Part shown: positions 9,588-18,963 of the stretch, in pieces
How positions within the stretch are numbered: the stretch's first letter is position 1
Layout of the letters: each line of letters opens with the position of its first letter
Assembly (NCBI RefSeq): GCF_000153485.2
Contig: NC_018721.1
Coordinates: 1,798,001 to 1,862,000, forward strand
DNA length: 64,000 nt
Source: Psychroflexus torquis ATCC 700755
GTDB lineage: Bacteria; Bacteroidota; Bacteroidia; Flavobacteriales; Flavobacteriaceae
Direction: 5' to 3'
Notes under the pieces: model-generated
The model's input: only the letters and a program-made list of their open reading frames with translations
What the model was told of the DNA's origin: nothing
The model's database searches: none
Program-made: the position numbers and the translations under genes

Positions 9588-9595
9588 TAATTTTG
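9588..9595 (+). promoter_or_regulatory. -7 promoter box of the Nfu gene
   Basis: TAATTTTG fits TAnnTTTG. TTG/TTTG elements occur 14-22 bp upstream (TTTG at 9570-9573, TTG at 9563-9565). The box covers the alternative upstream start at 9593, so translation most likely starts at ATG 9611. Confidence 0.5.
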
Positions 9596-9610
9596 CTCAA
9601 AAGAAAAATC

Positions 9611-10519
9611 ATGCAGAATTACACGGTTGAAATTAAACCTACCAATAAACCCTCTATACTAAAATTTGAATTCAATGAATTTTTGACCAAACAAAAGGGC
9701 TATGAATATCATAATATCGAAGAAGCAATGAAGTCTCCAATTGCTTCTCAGTTATTCTACTTACCCTTTGTTAAAACAGTTTACATTTCTCAAAACTTTA
9801 TTGCTATTGAGAAATTTAATATTGTAGAGTGGGCGGATGTACAAAACGAGATCTCAGAACAGCTTCTAAAACATATGAATGATGGCGGTAAAATTGTCGA
9901 TGAGAAAGAAGAAAACTCTGTCAGCAAAATTCCTGTGACCGTCTATGCAGAAAGCACTCCTAACCCTTCAGTGATGAAATTTGTCGCTAATAAAAAACTG
10001 GTGTTGGAGTCTGCCGAATTTAAAAGCATCGATGATGCGGAACTCTCTCCTCTTGCTCAAAAATTATTTCACTTTCCTTTTGTCAAAGAAATATTTATGG
10101 ATGATAACTATATCTCCATCAATAAATACGACATGGCAGAGTGGGAAGAAATTACCAACGAATTGAGAGGCTTTATAAAAGATTATCTCGAAGAGGGGGG
10201 AAAGATTTTAGAATCTGGAAAAGTCCAATCTAAAAAAACAGAGGCCCCTTCTCCAGAAATTGACACTAGCAATCTTGACGATATTTCTAAAGAGATTGTA
10301 CAAATCCTAGAAGAATATGTGAAACCAGCTGTTGCCAGCGATGGAGGAAACATCATGTTTAAGTCTTATAACGCCGAGTCAAAAGATGTGCAAGTCATTT
10401 TACAAGGAGCTTGTAGTGGGTGTCCATCCTCTACCATCACCTTAAAAAATGGTATTGAATCCATGCTTAAAGAAATGCTACAGGGTAAAGTAGAGACCGT
10501 AACAGCCTTTAATGGTTAG
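9611..10519 (+). CDS. Nfu-type iron-sulfur cluster scaffold/carrier with duplicated N-domain
   Basis: About 302 residues. Two copies of the Nfu N-terminal scaffold domain lie in tandem: one starts TNKPSILKFEF, the other TPNPSVMKFVANKK. Each contains the paired pattern (A/S)xxLFxxPFVKxxxI. A C-terminal NifU domain carries the cluster-binding CSGC motif (Cys268 and Cys271). Such proteins receive Fe-S clusters from the SUF scaffold and deliver them to apo-proteins. Most Nfu proteins have a single N-domain; the duplicated form is known in Bacteroidota. ATG 9611 was chosen because the upstream start lies in the promoter. The stop overlaps the stop of convergent lpxB. Confidence 0.92.
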   Translation: MQNYTVEIKPTNKPSILKFEFNEFLTKQKGYEYHNIEEAMKSPIASQLFYLPFVKTVYISQNFIAIEKFNIVEWADVQNEISEQLLKHMNDGGKIVDEKEENSVSKIPVTVYAESTPNPSVMKFVANKKLVLESAEFKSIDDAELSPLAQKLFHFPFVKEIFMDDNYISINKYDMAEWEEITNELRGFIKDYLEEGGKILESGKVQSKKTEAPSPEIDTSNLDDISKEIVQILEEYVKPAVASDGGNIMFKSYNAESKDVQVILQGACSGCPSSTITLKNGIESMLKEMLQGKVETVTAFNG

Positions 10520-11628
10520 TTGAAGGAATTAACAATCAATTCGGCGGTTTTACGACTTGCTCCGACTCCGCCGAGCTTTGTTTTCAATTCTTTATACTCC
10601 TTTTGTATATCTTCCCGCTTCTTAAGATCTAAGACTTTATCCAATTCTTGTTGAAGTTGTTTGACATTGAAATCACTTTGGATGAGTTCTTTAACGACTT
10701 CGCGATCCATTATTAAATTTACCAAAGAGATAAAACGCAAATTGACAATTTGTTTAGCTATTAAATAAGACACAGCATTTGCTTTATAACAAACCACTTC
10801 CGGCACTTCAAACAAAGCGGCTTCTAAAGTTGCAGTGCCCGATGTAACCAAAGCTGCATGAGCTTGACTCAATAAGTTATAAGTGTCGTTTTCTATCAAT
10901 TTCACTTCCGAATTGGATACAATCGACTTATAAAACTCTTCATCTTGGCTTGGTGCTCCCGCAATAACAAATTGGAAAGACGGATAATGTTCTACTACTG
11001 AAAGCATAACCGACAGCATTTTAGAGATTTCTTGCTTTCTACTTCCCGGTAACAAAGCAATGATAGGTTTATCTTCCAATTTATGCTTTAGCTTAAAGGC
11101 TTCAAAGCTGATGTCTTTTCGTTTTTCAATTTGATCTAATAAAGGGTGGCCTACGAAATGAACTGGAAAATCATGCTTATTCTCATAAAAGTCTTTTTCA
11201 AAAGGCAAAATCACATACATATGATCTATATCTCTTTTTATCGCTTTAATTCGGTTTTCTTTCCACGCCCATATCTGCGGAGAAATATAATAATGTGTTG
11301 CAAACCCTAATTCTTTTGCCCATTGAGCAATCCTCATATTGAATCCAGGATAATCTATAAAAATGATAGCGTCAGGTTGATATCCTAATATATCAACTTT
11401 ACAAAAATTAATATTCTTAAAAATAGTTTTAAGGTTTGTAATCACCTCCCAAAACCCCATAAAAGCGAGTTCTCTATAGTGTCTAACAAGTGTACCACCA
11501 ACTTCTGCCATAAGGTCACCTCCCCAAAACCTAAAATCTGCGGAGGTATCTTTTTCTTGTAGGGCTTGCATTAAATTGGAAGCATGCAGATCTCCAGATG
11601 CTTCTCCTGCTATAATATAATATTTCAT
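10516..11628 (-). CDS. lpxB: Lipid-A-disaccharide synthase
   Basis: A 370-residue GT19 glycosyltransferase that joins UDP-2,3-diacylglucosamine with lipid X to form the lipid A disaccharide on the inner leaflet. It has the N-terminal MKYYIIAGEASGDLHASNL motif, IFIDYPGFNMRIA, and the C-terminal ALLPGSRKQEI nucleotide-binding motif. Length is usual. In many relatives lpxB is preceded by surE; here the upstream neighbour is divergent yicC, so it is probably transcribed alone. Confidence 0.96.
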   Translation of the reverse strand: MKYYIIAGEASGDLHASNLMQALQEKDTSADFRFWGGDLMAEVGGTLVRHYRELAFMGFWEVITNLKTIFKNINFCKVDILGYQPDAIIFIDYPGFNMRIAQWAKELGFATHYYISPQIWAWKENRIKAIKRDIDHMYVILPFEKDFYENKHDFPVHFVGHPLLDQIEKRKDISFEAFKLKHKLEDKPIIALLPGSRKQEISKMLSVMLSVVEHYPSFQFVIAGAPSQDEEFYKSIVSNSEVKLIENDTYNLLSQAHAALVTSGTATLEAALFEVPEVVCYKANAVSYLIAKQIVNLRFISLVNLIMDREVVKELIQSDFNVKQLQQELDKVLDLKKREDIQKEYKELKTKLGGVGASRKTAELIVNSFN

Positions 11629-11678
11629 GAACTCAATTTACCTATCTACAATAGCGAAATTACAATAAATTAAGCATT

Positions 11679-11713
11679 ACTCCTTGGGGGAATGCCAACT
11701 TCCCCTAAGGAGT
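11679..11713. repeat. Long inverted repeat between lpxB and yicC
   Basis: ACTCCTTGGGGGAA (11679-11692) and TTCCCCTAAGGAGT (11700-11713) are complementary at 13 of 14 positions, with the odd pair a G-T wobble, around a 7-nt loop. No T-tract follows on either strand, so it does not look like a terminator. It sits between two divergent start regions and could be a regulatory hairpin or a palindromic intergenic repeat. Confidence 0.6.
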
Positions 11714-11728
11714 TCCTGTGGGATTTGT

Positions 11729-11736
11729 TACCTTTG
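11729..11736 (+). promoter_or_regulatory. -7 promoter box upstream of yicC
   Basis: TACCTTTG is an exact TAnnTTTG match, 24 bp before ATG 11761 and 16 bp after the long inverted repeat. The -33 region would fall inside the right arm of that hairpin. Confidence 0.5.
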
Positions 11737-11760
11737 CATAACTTTTTTAGATAAGATTTT

Positions 11761-12627
11761 ATGATTCAATCGATGACCGGTTACGGTAAAAGCAAATTGG
11801 AAGTAGCTGGCAAAACTTTTGTAGCAGAACTCAAATCTCTCAATAGTAAGCATCTAGATGCTAACGTAAGACTACCTTCAGAACTTAGAGAGCTAGAACT
11901 TCCCCTTAGAAATAGATTATCAAAAGCACTAGGACGCGGTAAAGTAGACTTGTCCTTACAGGTAGAAAAGCATGAAGCAGAAAGCTCTGCAAAGATAAAT
12001 ATCAAAGTAGTTGAAAGTTATCTGAGTCAACTTCAGCAATTTCCATCTTCTACAAATGGAGACTACAACCGTTTGTTACAGATTGCAATGTCAATGCCAA
12101 ACGCTTTGAGTTCAGAAAAAAATGAGCTAGAAAAAGAGGATTCTGAAGCAGTTTATAAAGTTTTGGAAATGGCTTTAGAACAGATTAATCAATTTAGATC
12201 CGATGAAGGAGAGGTCTTAAAAAAAGACTTTGAGCTTCGCATCGATACCCTCACCGAATTACTTTTAAAAGTAAAAGACATCGATCCAGAACGCATCGCC
12301 AACGTGAAGTCTAGATTGCGAAAAGGCATTGAAGATCTAAAACAGAAGGTGGATGAAAACCGTTTCGAACAAGAATTGATTTATTACATAGAAAAATACG
12401 ATATCACCGAAGAGAAAACAAGGCTAGACAACCATCTAGATTATTTCAATAAAGCGTTAAACTCTTCAGATTCTAACGGAAGAAAATTAAATTTTATTTG
12501 CCAGGAAATAGGAAGAGAGATCAATACCATAGGCAGTAAATCTAACTTTGCTCCCATGCAAAAAGCCGTTGTACAAATGAAGGATGAGCTAGAAAAAATA
12601 AAGGAGCAACTCCTTAACGTATTATAG
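11761..12627 (+). CDS. YicC/YloC-family endoribonuclease
   Basis: A 288-residue protein starting MIQSMTGYGK, the hallmark of the YicC family, with NSKHLDANVRLP near residues 28-39 and a C-terminal DUF1732 domain ending in the conserved KLNFICQEIGREINTIGSKS segment. Family members have been described as RNA-cleaving stress proteins. It precedes gmk by 2 bp, the usual conserved pairing, and nadD follows, forming a three-gene run. Confidence 0.92.
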   Translation: MIQSMTGYGKSKLEVAGKTFVAELKSLNSKHLDANVRLPSELRELELPLRNRLSKALGRGKVDLSLQVEKHEAESSAKINIKVVESYLSQLQQFPSSTNGDYNRLLQIAMSMPNALSSEKNELEKEDSEAVYKVLEMALEQINQFRSDEGEVLKKDFELRIDTLTELLLKVKDIDPERIANVKSRLRKGIEDLKQKVDENRFEQELIYYIEKYDITEEKTRLDNHLDYFNKALNSSDSNGRKLNFICQEIGREINTIGSKSNFAPMQKAVVQMKDELEKIKEQLLNVL

Positions 12628-12629
12628 GT

Positions 12630-13208
12630 ATGGGCGAATCAAAACAGGGCAAACTCATTGTATTTTCTGCTCCATCTGGATCTGGCAAAACCACTATTGT
12701 AAGACATCTCTTAAGCAAAGAGGATCTAAATCTAGAGTTTTCGATTTCTGCAACCTCTAGATCACCAAGAGAAGACGAAATCGACGGAAAAGATTATTAT
12801 TTTATGGATTTGAAGGCGTTCAAATCCTATATTAAAAACGATGACTTTTTGGAATGGGAAGAGGTGTACAGAGATAACTTTTACGGAACCTTAAATTCTG
12901 AGATAGATAGAATCTGGGCTATGGGAAAACATGTGGTTTTTGATATAGACGTTGTGGGGGGGTTGGATATTAAGCGTATTTATCCCACACAAACCTTAGC
13001 GGTATTCGTTGAGCCTCCAAGTATCGAAGAACTTAAAATCCGACTTAAAAAAAGGAAAACAGAGTCTGAAGATCGCATTGCCATGCGTGTTGCAAAAGCC
13101 TCTATTGAAATGGCCACCGCTCCACAGTTTGACCATATTATAGTCAATGAAGATTTGGATAAAGCTCTGGACGAAGCCTACCACTTAGTAAAAGATTTTA
13201 TTCAGTAG
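12630..13208 (+). CDS. gmk: Guanylate kinase
   Basis: A 192-residue enzyme converting GMP to GDP with ATP. It has a P-loop SAPSGSGKTT at residues 13-22, GMP-binding ATSRSPREDEIDGKDYYF, and a DIDVVGG Walker-B region. It lies 2 bp after yicC and 2 bp before nadD, so one transcript is very likely. Confidence 0.97.
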   Translation: MGESKQGKLIVFSAPSGSGKTTIVRHLLSKEDLNLEFSISATSRSPREDEIDGKDYYFMDLKAFKSYIKNDDFLEWEEVYRDNFYGTLNSEIDRIWAMGKHVVFDIDVVGGLDIKRIYPTQTLAVFVEPPSIEELKIRLKKRKTESEDRIAMRVAKASIEMATAPQFDHIIVNEDLDKALDEAYHLVKDFIQ

Positions 13209-13210
13209 AT

Positions 13211-13792
13211 ATGAAAAAAGTTGGTCTTTACTTTGGAACGTTCAATCCTTTTCACATCGGGCATTTGATTATTGCAAATCATTTGGTAGAACATACAGAC
13301 ATGGATGAGGTTTGGCTTGTTATTACTCCACAGAGCCCGTTTAAAAAGAAAAAAAATCTTTTAAAAAATCATCATAGATTAGAGTTGGTTTATCGAGGTA
13401 CAGAGGATTATGAAAAATTAAAACCTTGCGATGTGGAATTTAACTTACCTCAACCAAGTTATACCTCCAAGACGCTAGCGGAACTCAAAGATTCACATCC
13501 AGACTTAGACTTTTCTTTGATTATGGGAGAGGATAATTTGGTAAATTTCCATAAATGGAGAAATTTCCAAACTATTTTGGACAACCATGAGATCTATATT
13601 TGTCCACGACACACTAAATCTGAAGTTCCTGAACAGTTCTTGAATCATCCAAAAATCAATATCACCACCACTCCTCAAATGGAAATCTCTTCAACGCTAA
13701 TAAGGGAAATGATAAAATCTGGTAAAAATACACGCCCTCTTCTTCAGCACAAGGTCTGGGAATATATGGATGAGATGAATTTTTATAAATAA
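13211..13792 (+). CDS. nadD: Nicotinate-nucleotide adenylyltransferase
   Basis: A 193-residue NAD-biosynthesis enzyme that adenylates nicotinate mononucleotide. The nucleotidyltransferase motif GTFNPFHIGHL is at residues 9-19 and the C-terminal SSTLIRE motif is present. It is the last gene of the yicC-gmk-nadD run; a gap of 121 bp with no recognisable element precedes gpsA. Confidence 0.96.
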   Translation: MKKVGLYFGTFNPFHIGHLIIANHLVEHTDMDEVWLVITPQSPFKKKKNLLKNHHRLELVYRGTEDYEKLKPCDVEFNLPQPSYTSKTLAELKDSHPDLDFSLIMGEDNLVNFHKWRNFQTILDNHEIYICPRHTKSEVPEQFLNHPKINITTTPQMEISSTLIREMIKSGKNTRPLLQHKVWEYMDEMNFYK

Positions 13793-13913
13793 GCAGATAG
13801 CCTGTGCTCGACTTAAAGGTATTTTCCTCCAAGAGTAAATGTGATTATCTTTAAGATTTTTTAAATTAACTATAGAACATAGAAATTAAGATATAGACAC
13901 TAAAACAAAATAT

Positions 13914-14921
13914 ATGACTAATTCTAATCCGAATTTTGGCGTTATAGGTGGTGGAAGCTGGGCTACCGCAATAGTAAAAATGCTATGTGAAAATGTATCG
14001 CAAGTGAACTGGTATATGAGAAACAAAGAAGTCATAACCCACATTGAGAAAGAGCACCACAACCCAAATTACCTTAGCGCCGTAGAATTTGACCCAAAGC
14101 AAATCAACTTATCCGATGATATCAATAAGGTCATCCAGGAATCAGATTTTCTAATCTTCGTTGTGCCTTCAGCCTTTTTAAAAAAAGAACTTGATAAAGT
14201 AACGGTCAGTTTAAAAGACAAAATCATATTTAGTGCTATAAAAGGGATTGTTCCAGAATCTCAGAGTTTGGTTGGGGAACATTTTCATCATGAATATGAC
14301 ATCCCTTTCGACAAAATTGGGGTGATCACGGGACCCTGCCATGCGGAAGAAGTCGCTTTAGAACGCCTTTCTTATTTAACCTTGGCCTGTGCCAACGACG
14401 ATCATGCCAATACCTTAGCAACGTACTTGAGAAGTGACTATATAAAATGCAATATTTCCGAAGACATTATCGGTACAGAGTATGCTGCTGTACTCAAAAA
14501 TATTTATGCTATTGCTGCAGGAATTGCTCATGGCTTAGGCTATGGTGATAATTTCCAAAGTGTCTTGATGAGTAATGCAATACGGGAGATGAAACGCTTC
14601 ATCAAAAAACGCTATAAATTGAAACGAAATATCAATGATTCTGCGTATTTAGGAGATTTGTTGGTCACAGGATATTCAGTCTTTAGCCGTAATCGCTATT
14701 TTGGAAATATGATAGGAAAAGGCTATACGGTAAAAAGTGCTCAAATGGAAATGAGCATGATCGCAGAAGGATATTATGCCACTAATTCGGCTTACGAAAT
14801 CAGTAAATCTTACGGGAATAAAAAACCCAAAACTCCTATCATCAATTCCGTTTATAAAGTTTTATACGAAGGTGAAAATCCAAAAGAAGTCTTTACCAAA
14901 CTAGCTGATAAGCTAAACTAA
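13914..14921 (+). CDS. gpsA: Glycerol-3-phosphate dehydrogenase [NAD(P)+]
   Basis: A 335-residue enzyme that reduces dihydroxyacetone phosphate to sn-glycerol 3-phosphate for phospholipids. The N-terminal Rossmann motif GVIGGGSWATA, the SAIKGI segment and the C-terminal catalytic region (EYAAVLKNIYAIAAGIAHGL with its lysine) are all intact. The ATG is preceded by an A-rich leader. The EamA transporter gene starts 13 bp after its stop. Confidence 0.96.
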   Translation: MTNSNPNFGVIGGGSWATAIVKMLCENVSQVNWYMRNKEVITHIEKEHHNPNYLSAVEFDPKQINLSDDINKVIQESDFLIFVVPSAFLKKELDKVTVSLKDKIIFSAIKGIVPESQSLVGEHFHHEYDIPFDKIGVITGPCHAEEVALERLSYLTLACANDDHANTLATYLRSDYIKCNISEDIIGTEYAAVLKNIYAIAAGIAHGLGYGDNFQSVLMSNAIREMKRFIKKRYKLKRNINDSAYLGDLLVTGYSVFSRNRYFGNMIGKGYTVKSAQMEMSMIAEGYYATNSAYEISKSYGNKKPKTPIINSVYKVLYEGENPKEVFTKLADKLN

Positions 14922-14934
14922 CCATTACTTTACT

Positions 14935-15834
14935 ATGAATTCTATTTTAAAAGGAGGGCTTCTAGTCGCTCTTGGTGCTTCTTGCTACGGCTTGCTTACC
15001 ACTTTTGTGAAACTGGCTTACGAGGAGCATTACACTCCTTACGAAGTGACCTTTGCTCAGCTTCTTATTGGCTTTATAGCTTTGGTTATTTTAAATCTCT
15101 TTCTAAAGAAAAGTGAGCCTCCTATAAAGGACTCAAAACTGAGACGCAAGACTATTTTATATCTTATCCTATCTGGGACGTCTCTTGGATTTACGAGTAT
15201 ATTTTATTATTTAGCTATTCAATACATCACTGTTTCTGTTGGTATTGTCTTGCTGATGCAAAGCGTATGGATAGGCGTTGTTTTGGATGGAATTATCAAT
15301 AAGATAAAGCCTACTAAAAGAAAGATTTTTTCGGTTATCCTTATTTTAATAGGTACTGTTTTGGCGGCAGATTTACTTATAGAAAAACAAGAGATAGATT
15401 TCGCAGGAATAGGATACGGCATACTCGCCGCCTTGTCTTATACGGTTACTATTATGACATCCAATAGTGTTGGGCTTCAATATCACCCTATTACTCGAAG
15501 CAAATGGATGATGCTTGGAGGGCTCCTTGTTGTTTCTGTGATTACACTTCCAGAACTTATAAACTATATGGACTTTGGCATTTTTATAGTATGGGGACCA
15601 ATTCTCGCTCTATTTGGAACCATTTTACCTCCCTTATTTTTTACAGCAGGTATGCCAAAAATAAATGTAGGTCTAGGCGCCATCATTTCTTCCATAGAGT
15701 TACCTGTAGCTGTTTTAATGGGCTATTTTGTCTTACAAGAAGAGCAAAATCTTTATAAATGGATTGGAATTGCTCTCATTTTATCATCTATAGTATTGAT
15801 GAATTTGAGAAAAGTTAAAAAGAATCCAGTTTAA
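14935..15834 (+). CDS. EamA/DMT-family transporter
   Basis: A 299-residue membrane protein with about ten predicted helices in two EamA repeats (residues 1-145 and 155-290), as in RhaT/YdcZ-type drug/metabolite transporters. The substrate cannot be told from sequence. The C-terminus ends in a short basic tail. It lies 13 bp after gpsA and is convergent with the gene at 15842. Confidence 0.88.
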   Translation: MNSILKGGLLVALGASCYGLLTTFVKLAYEEHYTPYEVTFAQLLIGFIALVILNLFLKKSEPPIKDSKLRRKTILYLILSGTSLGFTSIFYYLAIQYITVSVGIVLLMQSVWIGVVLDGIINKIKPTKRKIFSVILILIGTVLAADLLIEKQEIDFAGIGYGILAALSYTVTIMTSNSVGLQYHPITRSKWMMLGGLLVVSVITLPELINYMDFGIFIVWGPILALFGTILPPLFFTAGMPKINVGLGAIISSIELPVAVLMGYFVLQEEQNLYKWIGIALILSSIVLMNLRKVKKNPV

Positions 15835-15841
15835 CGCCAAA

Positions 15842-16243
15842 TTAATCTGCTATGATTCCTTTTGAATTTAATAAGGGTAAATCTACAACCACTTCCGGTT
15901 TCAGAGAGAATTTTGAAAACCTGAAATCCTTATGAAGGAGCTTTCCTTCTAAAAAATAAGTCACTTGAAAAATATTATCTACTTCTAAAACATCGTCATG
16001 GAGAAACTCGAGTTTGGCGAATGACTTAACAGGTAAAACATCTAATTTCTTCCTTAAAATAGAAGTTGCTTTCGAGTTGCTTTCTCCTTTAGAAACCACT
16101 AAAACAGTCTCTAAAGGCTCGGTATTATCGTTGACGAGATAAATAGTCCATTCGTCTACTTTAAAGATAGAATTGAACTCATAAGAGGCGACAATGTAGA
16201 CGTTTTTTACTTTTGGAATGTCCCTGTCGATGTCTTTTTTCAT
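15842..16243 (-). CDS. Conserved hypothetical protein next to pheS
   Basis: A 133-residue soluble protein with no motif I recognise. It consists of alternating short strands (VKNVYIVASYEF, EWTIYLVND, LETVLVVSKG) and has no signal peptide or membrane segment, suggesting a small beta-rich fold. Start: ATG at 16243 was preferred because the longer frame (to 16321) runs back through the end of pheS. With this start the two genes are 10 bp apart and probably co-transcribed. Confidence 0.65.
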   Translation of the reverse strand: MKKDIDRDIPKVKNVYIVASYEFNSIFKVDEWTIYLVNDNTEPLETVLVVSKGESNSKATSILRKKLDVLPVKSFAKLEFLHDDVLEVDNIFQVTYFLEGKLLHKDFRFSKFSLKPEVVVDLPLLNSKGIIAD

Positions 16244-16253
16244 GTTGAAAAAT

Positions 16254-17276
16254 TTACAATGACGATTTAAACTGTTTAAGGAAGCGAACATCATTTTCAT
16301 AAAACATTCGAATATCTCCAATTTGATAAAGCAACATGGCTATTCGCTCTATACCCATACCAAAGGCAAAACCACTATACTCTTTAGGATCGATATCGCA
16401 ATTTTTCAAAACATTTGGATCTACCATTCCACATCCCATAATTTCTAACCAACCAGTCCCCTTTGTGATTCTATAATCGGTTTCTGTTTCCAGTCCCCAG
16501 TAAATATCAACTTCTGCACTAGGTTCTGTAAAGGGGAAGTAAGATGGTCTTAACCGAATTTTAGACTTTCCAAACAACTCTTGTGTAAAATAAATCAAAG
16601 TTTGCTTCAAGTCTTTAAAAGATACATTTTTATCAATGTACAAACCTTCTACTTGATGAAATATACAATGAGACCGAGCTGAAATGTCTTCATTTCTAAA
16701 GACTCTTCCTGGAGAAATCGTTCGTATAGGAGGCTCATTGTTTTCCATATACCTCACTTGGACGCTCGATGTGTGAGTTCTTAACAGAATATCTTTAGGA
16801 TCGGTTTGGATAAAAAAGGTATCCTGCATATCCCGAGCAGGGTGGTATTCTGGAAGGTTTAAGGCAGAGAAATTATGCCAATCGTCTTCTATTTCAGGTC
16901 CTTCAGAAACGTTAAACCCAATATTAGAAAATATGGTTGTAATTCTATTCTTGACTAGAGAAATAGGGTGTCTCGCACCAATTTCAAGAGGCTCTCCAGG
17001 TCTTGAGAGGTCGCCGTATAGCCCTTTATCCTCAATTTTTGAGGCAATTTCAGATTTCAGCTGCTCCACTTTTGATTGAGCTGAAACTTTCAACTCATTT
17101 ATCGTTTTCCCAAACTCTTTCTTTTGTTCATTAGGCACATTTTTAAATTCAGCAAAAAAGGTATTCAAAATTCCTTTTTTTCCTAAATACTGAATTCTAA
17201 ATTGCTCTAAGTCTTCTGTATTATCTGTTGTAAAGCGCTCAACCTCATATATATACGCCTTTATCTTATCTATCAT
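16254..17276 (-). CDS. pheS: Phenylalanyl-tRNA synthetase alpha subunit
   Basis: A 340-residue class II synthetase subunit. Residues 1-90 form the N-terminal coiled coil. Motif 2 ([20 protein letters not shown]) and motif 3 ([13 protein letters not shown], near the C-terminus) are intact. It works with PheT, which is not in this window. Length and order of motifs are normal. Confidence 0.97.
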   Translation of the reverse strand: MIDKIKAYIYEVERFTTDNTEDLEQFRIQYLGKKGILNTFFAEFKNVPNEQKKEFGKTINELKVSAQSKVEQLKSEIASKIEDKGLYGDLSRPGEPLEIGARHPISLVKNRITTIFSNIGFNVSEGPEIEDDWHNFSALNLPEYHPARDMQDTFFIQTDPKDILLRTHTSSVQVRYMENNEPPIRTISPGRVFRNEDISARSHCIFHQVEGLYIDKNVSFKDLKQTLIYFTQELFGKSKIRLRPSYFPFTEPSAEVDIYWGLETETDYRITKGTGWLEIMGCGMVDPNVLKNCDIDPKEYSGFAFGMGIERIAMLLYQIGDIRMFYENDVRFLKQFKSSL

Positions 17277-17355
17277 ACTGTTTGGTAAAATGAATTTGCA
17301 AATTTATAAAAAAAAGCAGCATGTTCCCCATAAAAAATATTAATTACTCAGCATA

Positions 17356-17709
17356 CTATTCTATATACTCTCGTTTAAGAAAATAAGATACCAAAGCTTC
17401 TTTCATTAGTACCGTTTGTTCTCCTGCTTTTAAGACTGGAAGTTTTGAAATATTATTGAAATGTGGCCAGCCATCTTCATCAACAAAGTCAAATTCATAG
17501 AATCCATAAGGCTCTAGAAGTGTACAGATACCGATGTGAATCAAATTTACTTTATCATCTTTTTTAAATTTATCTTGTGGTTTGCCTAACTCTTGTACTC
17601 CTACCAAGTATATAATGGCATCGAGCTGCATCAGATCTCCATCTGCAAACTGTTCGGATAGTGCCTTTTGAAGGGATTCCCAACGTTTTTTAAGTAATTC
17701 ATCTCTCAT
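17356..17709 (-). CDS. Conserved hypothetical protein
   Basis: A 117-residue acidic soluble protein, starting MRDELLKKRWESLQKALSEQ with an amphipathic helix, then a hydrophobic helix (LDAIIYLVGVQELG) and a mixed C-terminal half with FYEFDFVDEDGWPHF. I do not recognise a family. It is divergent from the cvpA-like gene (about 45 bp between starts) and lies 79 bp upstream of pheS in the same direction. Codon usage looks like its neighbours, so it is a real core gene of unknown function. Confidence 0.7.
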   Translation of the reverse strand: MRDELLKKRWESLQKALSEQFADGDLMQLDAIIYLVGVQELGKPQDKFKKDDKVNLIHIGICTLLEPYGFYEFDFVDEDGWPHFNNISKLPVLKAGEQTVLMKEALVSYFLKREYIE

Positions 17710-17754
17710 ACCGCAAAGGTAAATGCTTTCATCGATTTGATTATATTTGACGAC

Positions 17755-18276
17755 ATGAATATAGTGGACATTATTCTTGGTGTTTTGCTTCTCATTGGTC
17801 TTGTAAGAGGATTCCAGAGAGGCTTTATTTTAGAGCTTACTGGAATCATCGGTTTAATAGCGGGGATCTTTGGCGCTTTAGAATATAGTTACATTGCAGA
17901 AAGTTACTTTACTCGATGGACAGACCTGTCGACCTCCAACATAGAAATTATCGGCTTTTTTATTAGCTTCCTAATCATAACACTCGCCGTATCAATTTTG
18001 GGTAAGATTTTGACTAAAATAGTACATACTATAGCCTTAGGAATGGTTAATCGATTACTAGGAGCACTCTTTGGAGTGGTTAAAACAGGCTTATTCATTT
18101 TTATTTTGATATTAATTTTTGAGTATATCAACACTGATGAAAGGTTTCTTGCAGTAACCAAACTTCAGGACTCTTTTATTGTGTCGACTATAAAAGAAGT
18201 GAGCTCTGCTCTTATACCTTCTTTGGAGGAATTAATAGAAACAAGTAATTTGTTGGATACTACTGATGAAGCATAA
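17755..18276 (+). CDS. CvpA-family membrane protein
   Basis: About 173 residues with four membrane helices. The N-terminal segment IVDIILGVLLLIGLVRGFQRG carries the CvpA signature (hydrophobic helix then RGFxRG), and the second helix region LTGIIGLIAGIFGA follows. CvpA homologues affect colicin V production and membrane-stress resistance; the mechanism is unclear. ATG 17755 was chosen over 17737 because family members begin just before this helix. Confidence 0.88.
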   Translation: MNIVDIILGVLLLIGLVRGFQRGFILELTGIIGLIAGIFGALEYSYIAESYFTRWTDLSTSNIEIIGFFISFLIITLAVSILGKILTKIVHTIALGMVNRLLGALFGVVKTGLFIFILILIFEYINTDERFLAVTKLQDSFIVSTIKEVSSALIPSLEELIETSNLLDTTDEA

Positions 18277-18305
18277 AAATATCTACTAAAATAACTTTCA
18301 AGAGT

Positions 18306-18340
18306 CTGTCTTAAGGAAACAAAAAGTCAGATTAAGACAG
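18306..18340. terminator. Hairpin between cvpA-like and carbonic anhydrase genes
   Basis: CTGTCTTAA (18306-18314) and TTAAGACAG (18332-18340) are perfect 9-bp arms with a 17-nt loop. The right arm includes the stop codon of the carbonic anhydrase gene. It sits between two convergent genes and may terminate from both sides, although neither flank has a clear T-tract. Confidence 0.45.
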
Positions 18341-18961
18341 TAATTCTACCTTGCCAGACTGAAGAGAATAGACTCCTCCTATAATCTTTATGTCTCCTTT
18401 ATACTCCATATCTTTTAAAATAGGACTCTTTTCACGAACCCTCTCCATAGTTAACCGGACGTTTTTTTCGACCACATCATGAACAAATTTTTTATTGGTA
18501 GAATCTCTCTTACCTTCTGTTTTGACGGCTTCAACAGCTGGTTTTATATTGCTTAATAGATGGGTGATGTTTCCTAATTCTATTCCATCACAAGCCGCGC
18601 TTACAGCTCCACAGCTCTCGTGACCCATCACAAAAACGAGCTTACTCCCCGCCACTTTACAAGCATACTCCATACTTCCAAGAATATCTTTATTTTCAAA
18701 ATTTCCCGCAACTCTAGCGACAAAAATATCACCTATACCCTGATCGAAAACAGTTTCCACAGGAACACGGCTATCGACACAAGATAGAATAACAGCTTTA
18801 GGATATTGACCAACAGTAGCACTAACCTTTAGAGCGTTGTAATCTCTAGAATGAAAATTATCTGATGTAAACCGATTATTTCCTTCCATTAGATCATTTA
18901 AGATTTCATCTGGAGTAAGCGCCTCTTGCTCTAATTTAGTAATGATTTTATTTAATCCCAT
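18332..18961 (-). CDS. Beta-class carbonic anhydrase
   Basis: A 209-residue zinc enzyme interconverting CO2 and bicarbonate. The zinc ligands are visible in CVDSR (Cys, with the catalytic Asp-Arg dyad) and HESCGA (His and Cys). There is no signal peptide, so it is cytoplasmic. It begins 2 bp after the stop of the SulP gene and is certainly co-transcribed with it, which suggests that the transporter carries bicarbonate. Confidence 0.95.
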   Translation of the reverse strand: MGLNKIITKLEQEALTPDEILNDLMEGNNRFTSDNFHSRDYNALKVSATVGQYPKAVILSCVDSRVPVETVFDQGIGDIFVARVAGNFENKDILGSMEYACKVAGSKLVFVMGHESCGAVSAACDGIELGNITHLLSNIKPAVEAVKTEGKRDSTNKKFVHDVVEKNVRLTMERVREKSPILKDMEYKGDIKIIGGVYSLQSGKVELLS

Positions 18962-18963
18962 AA

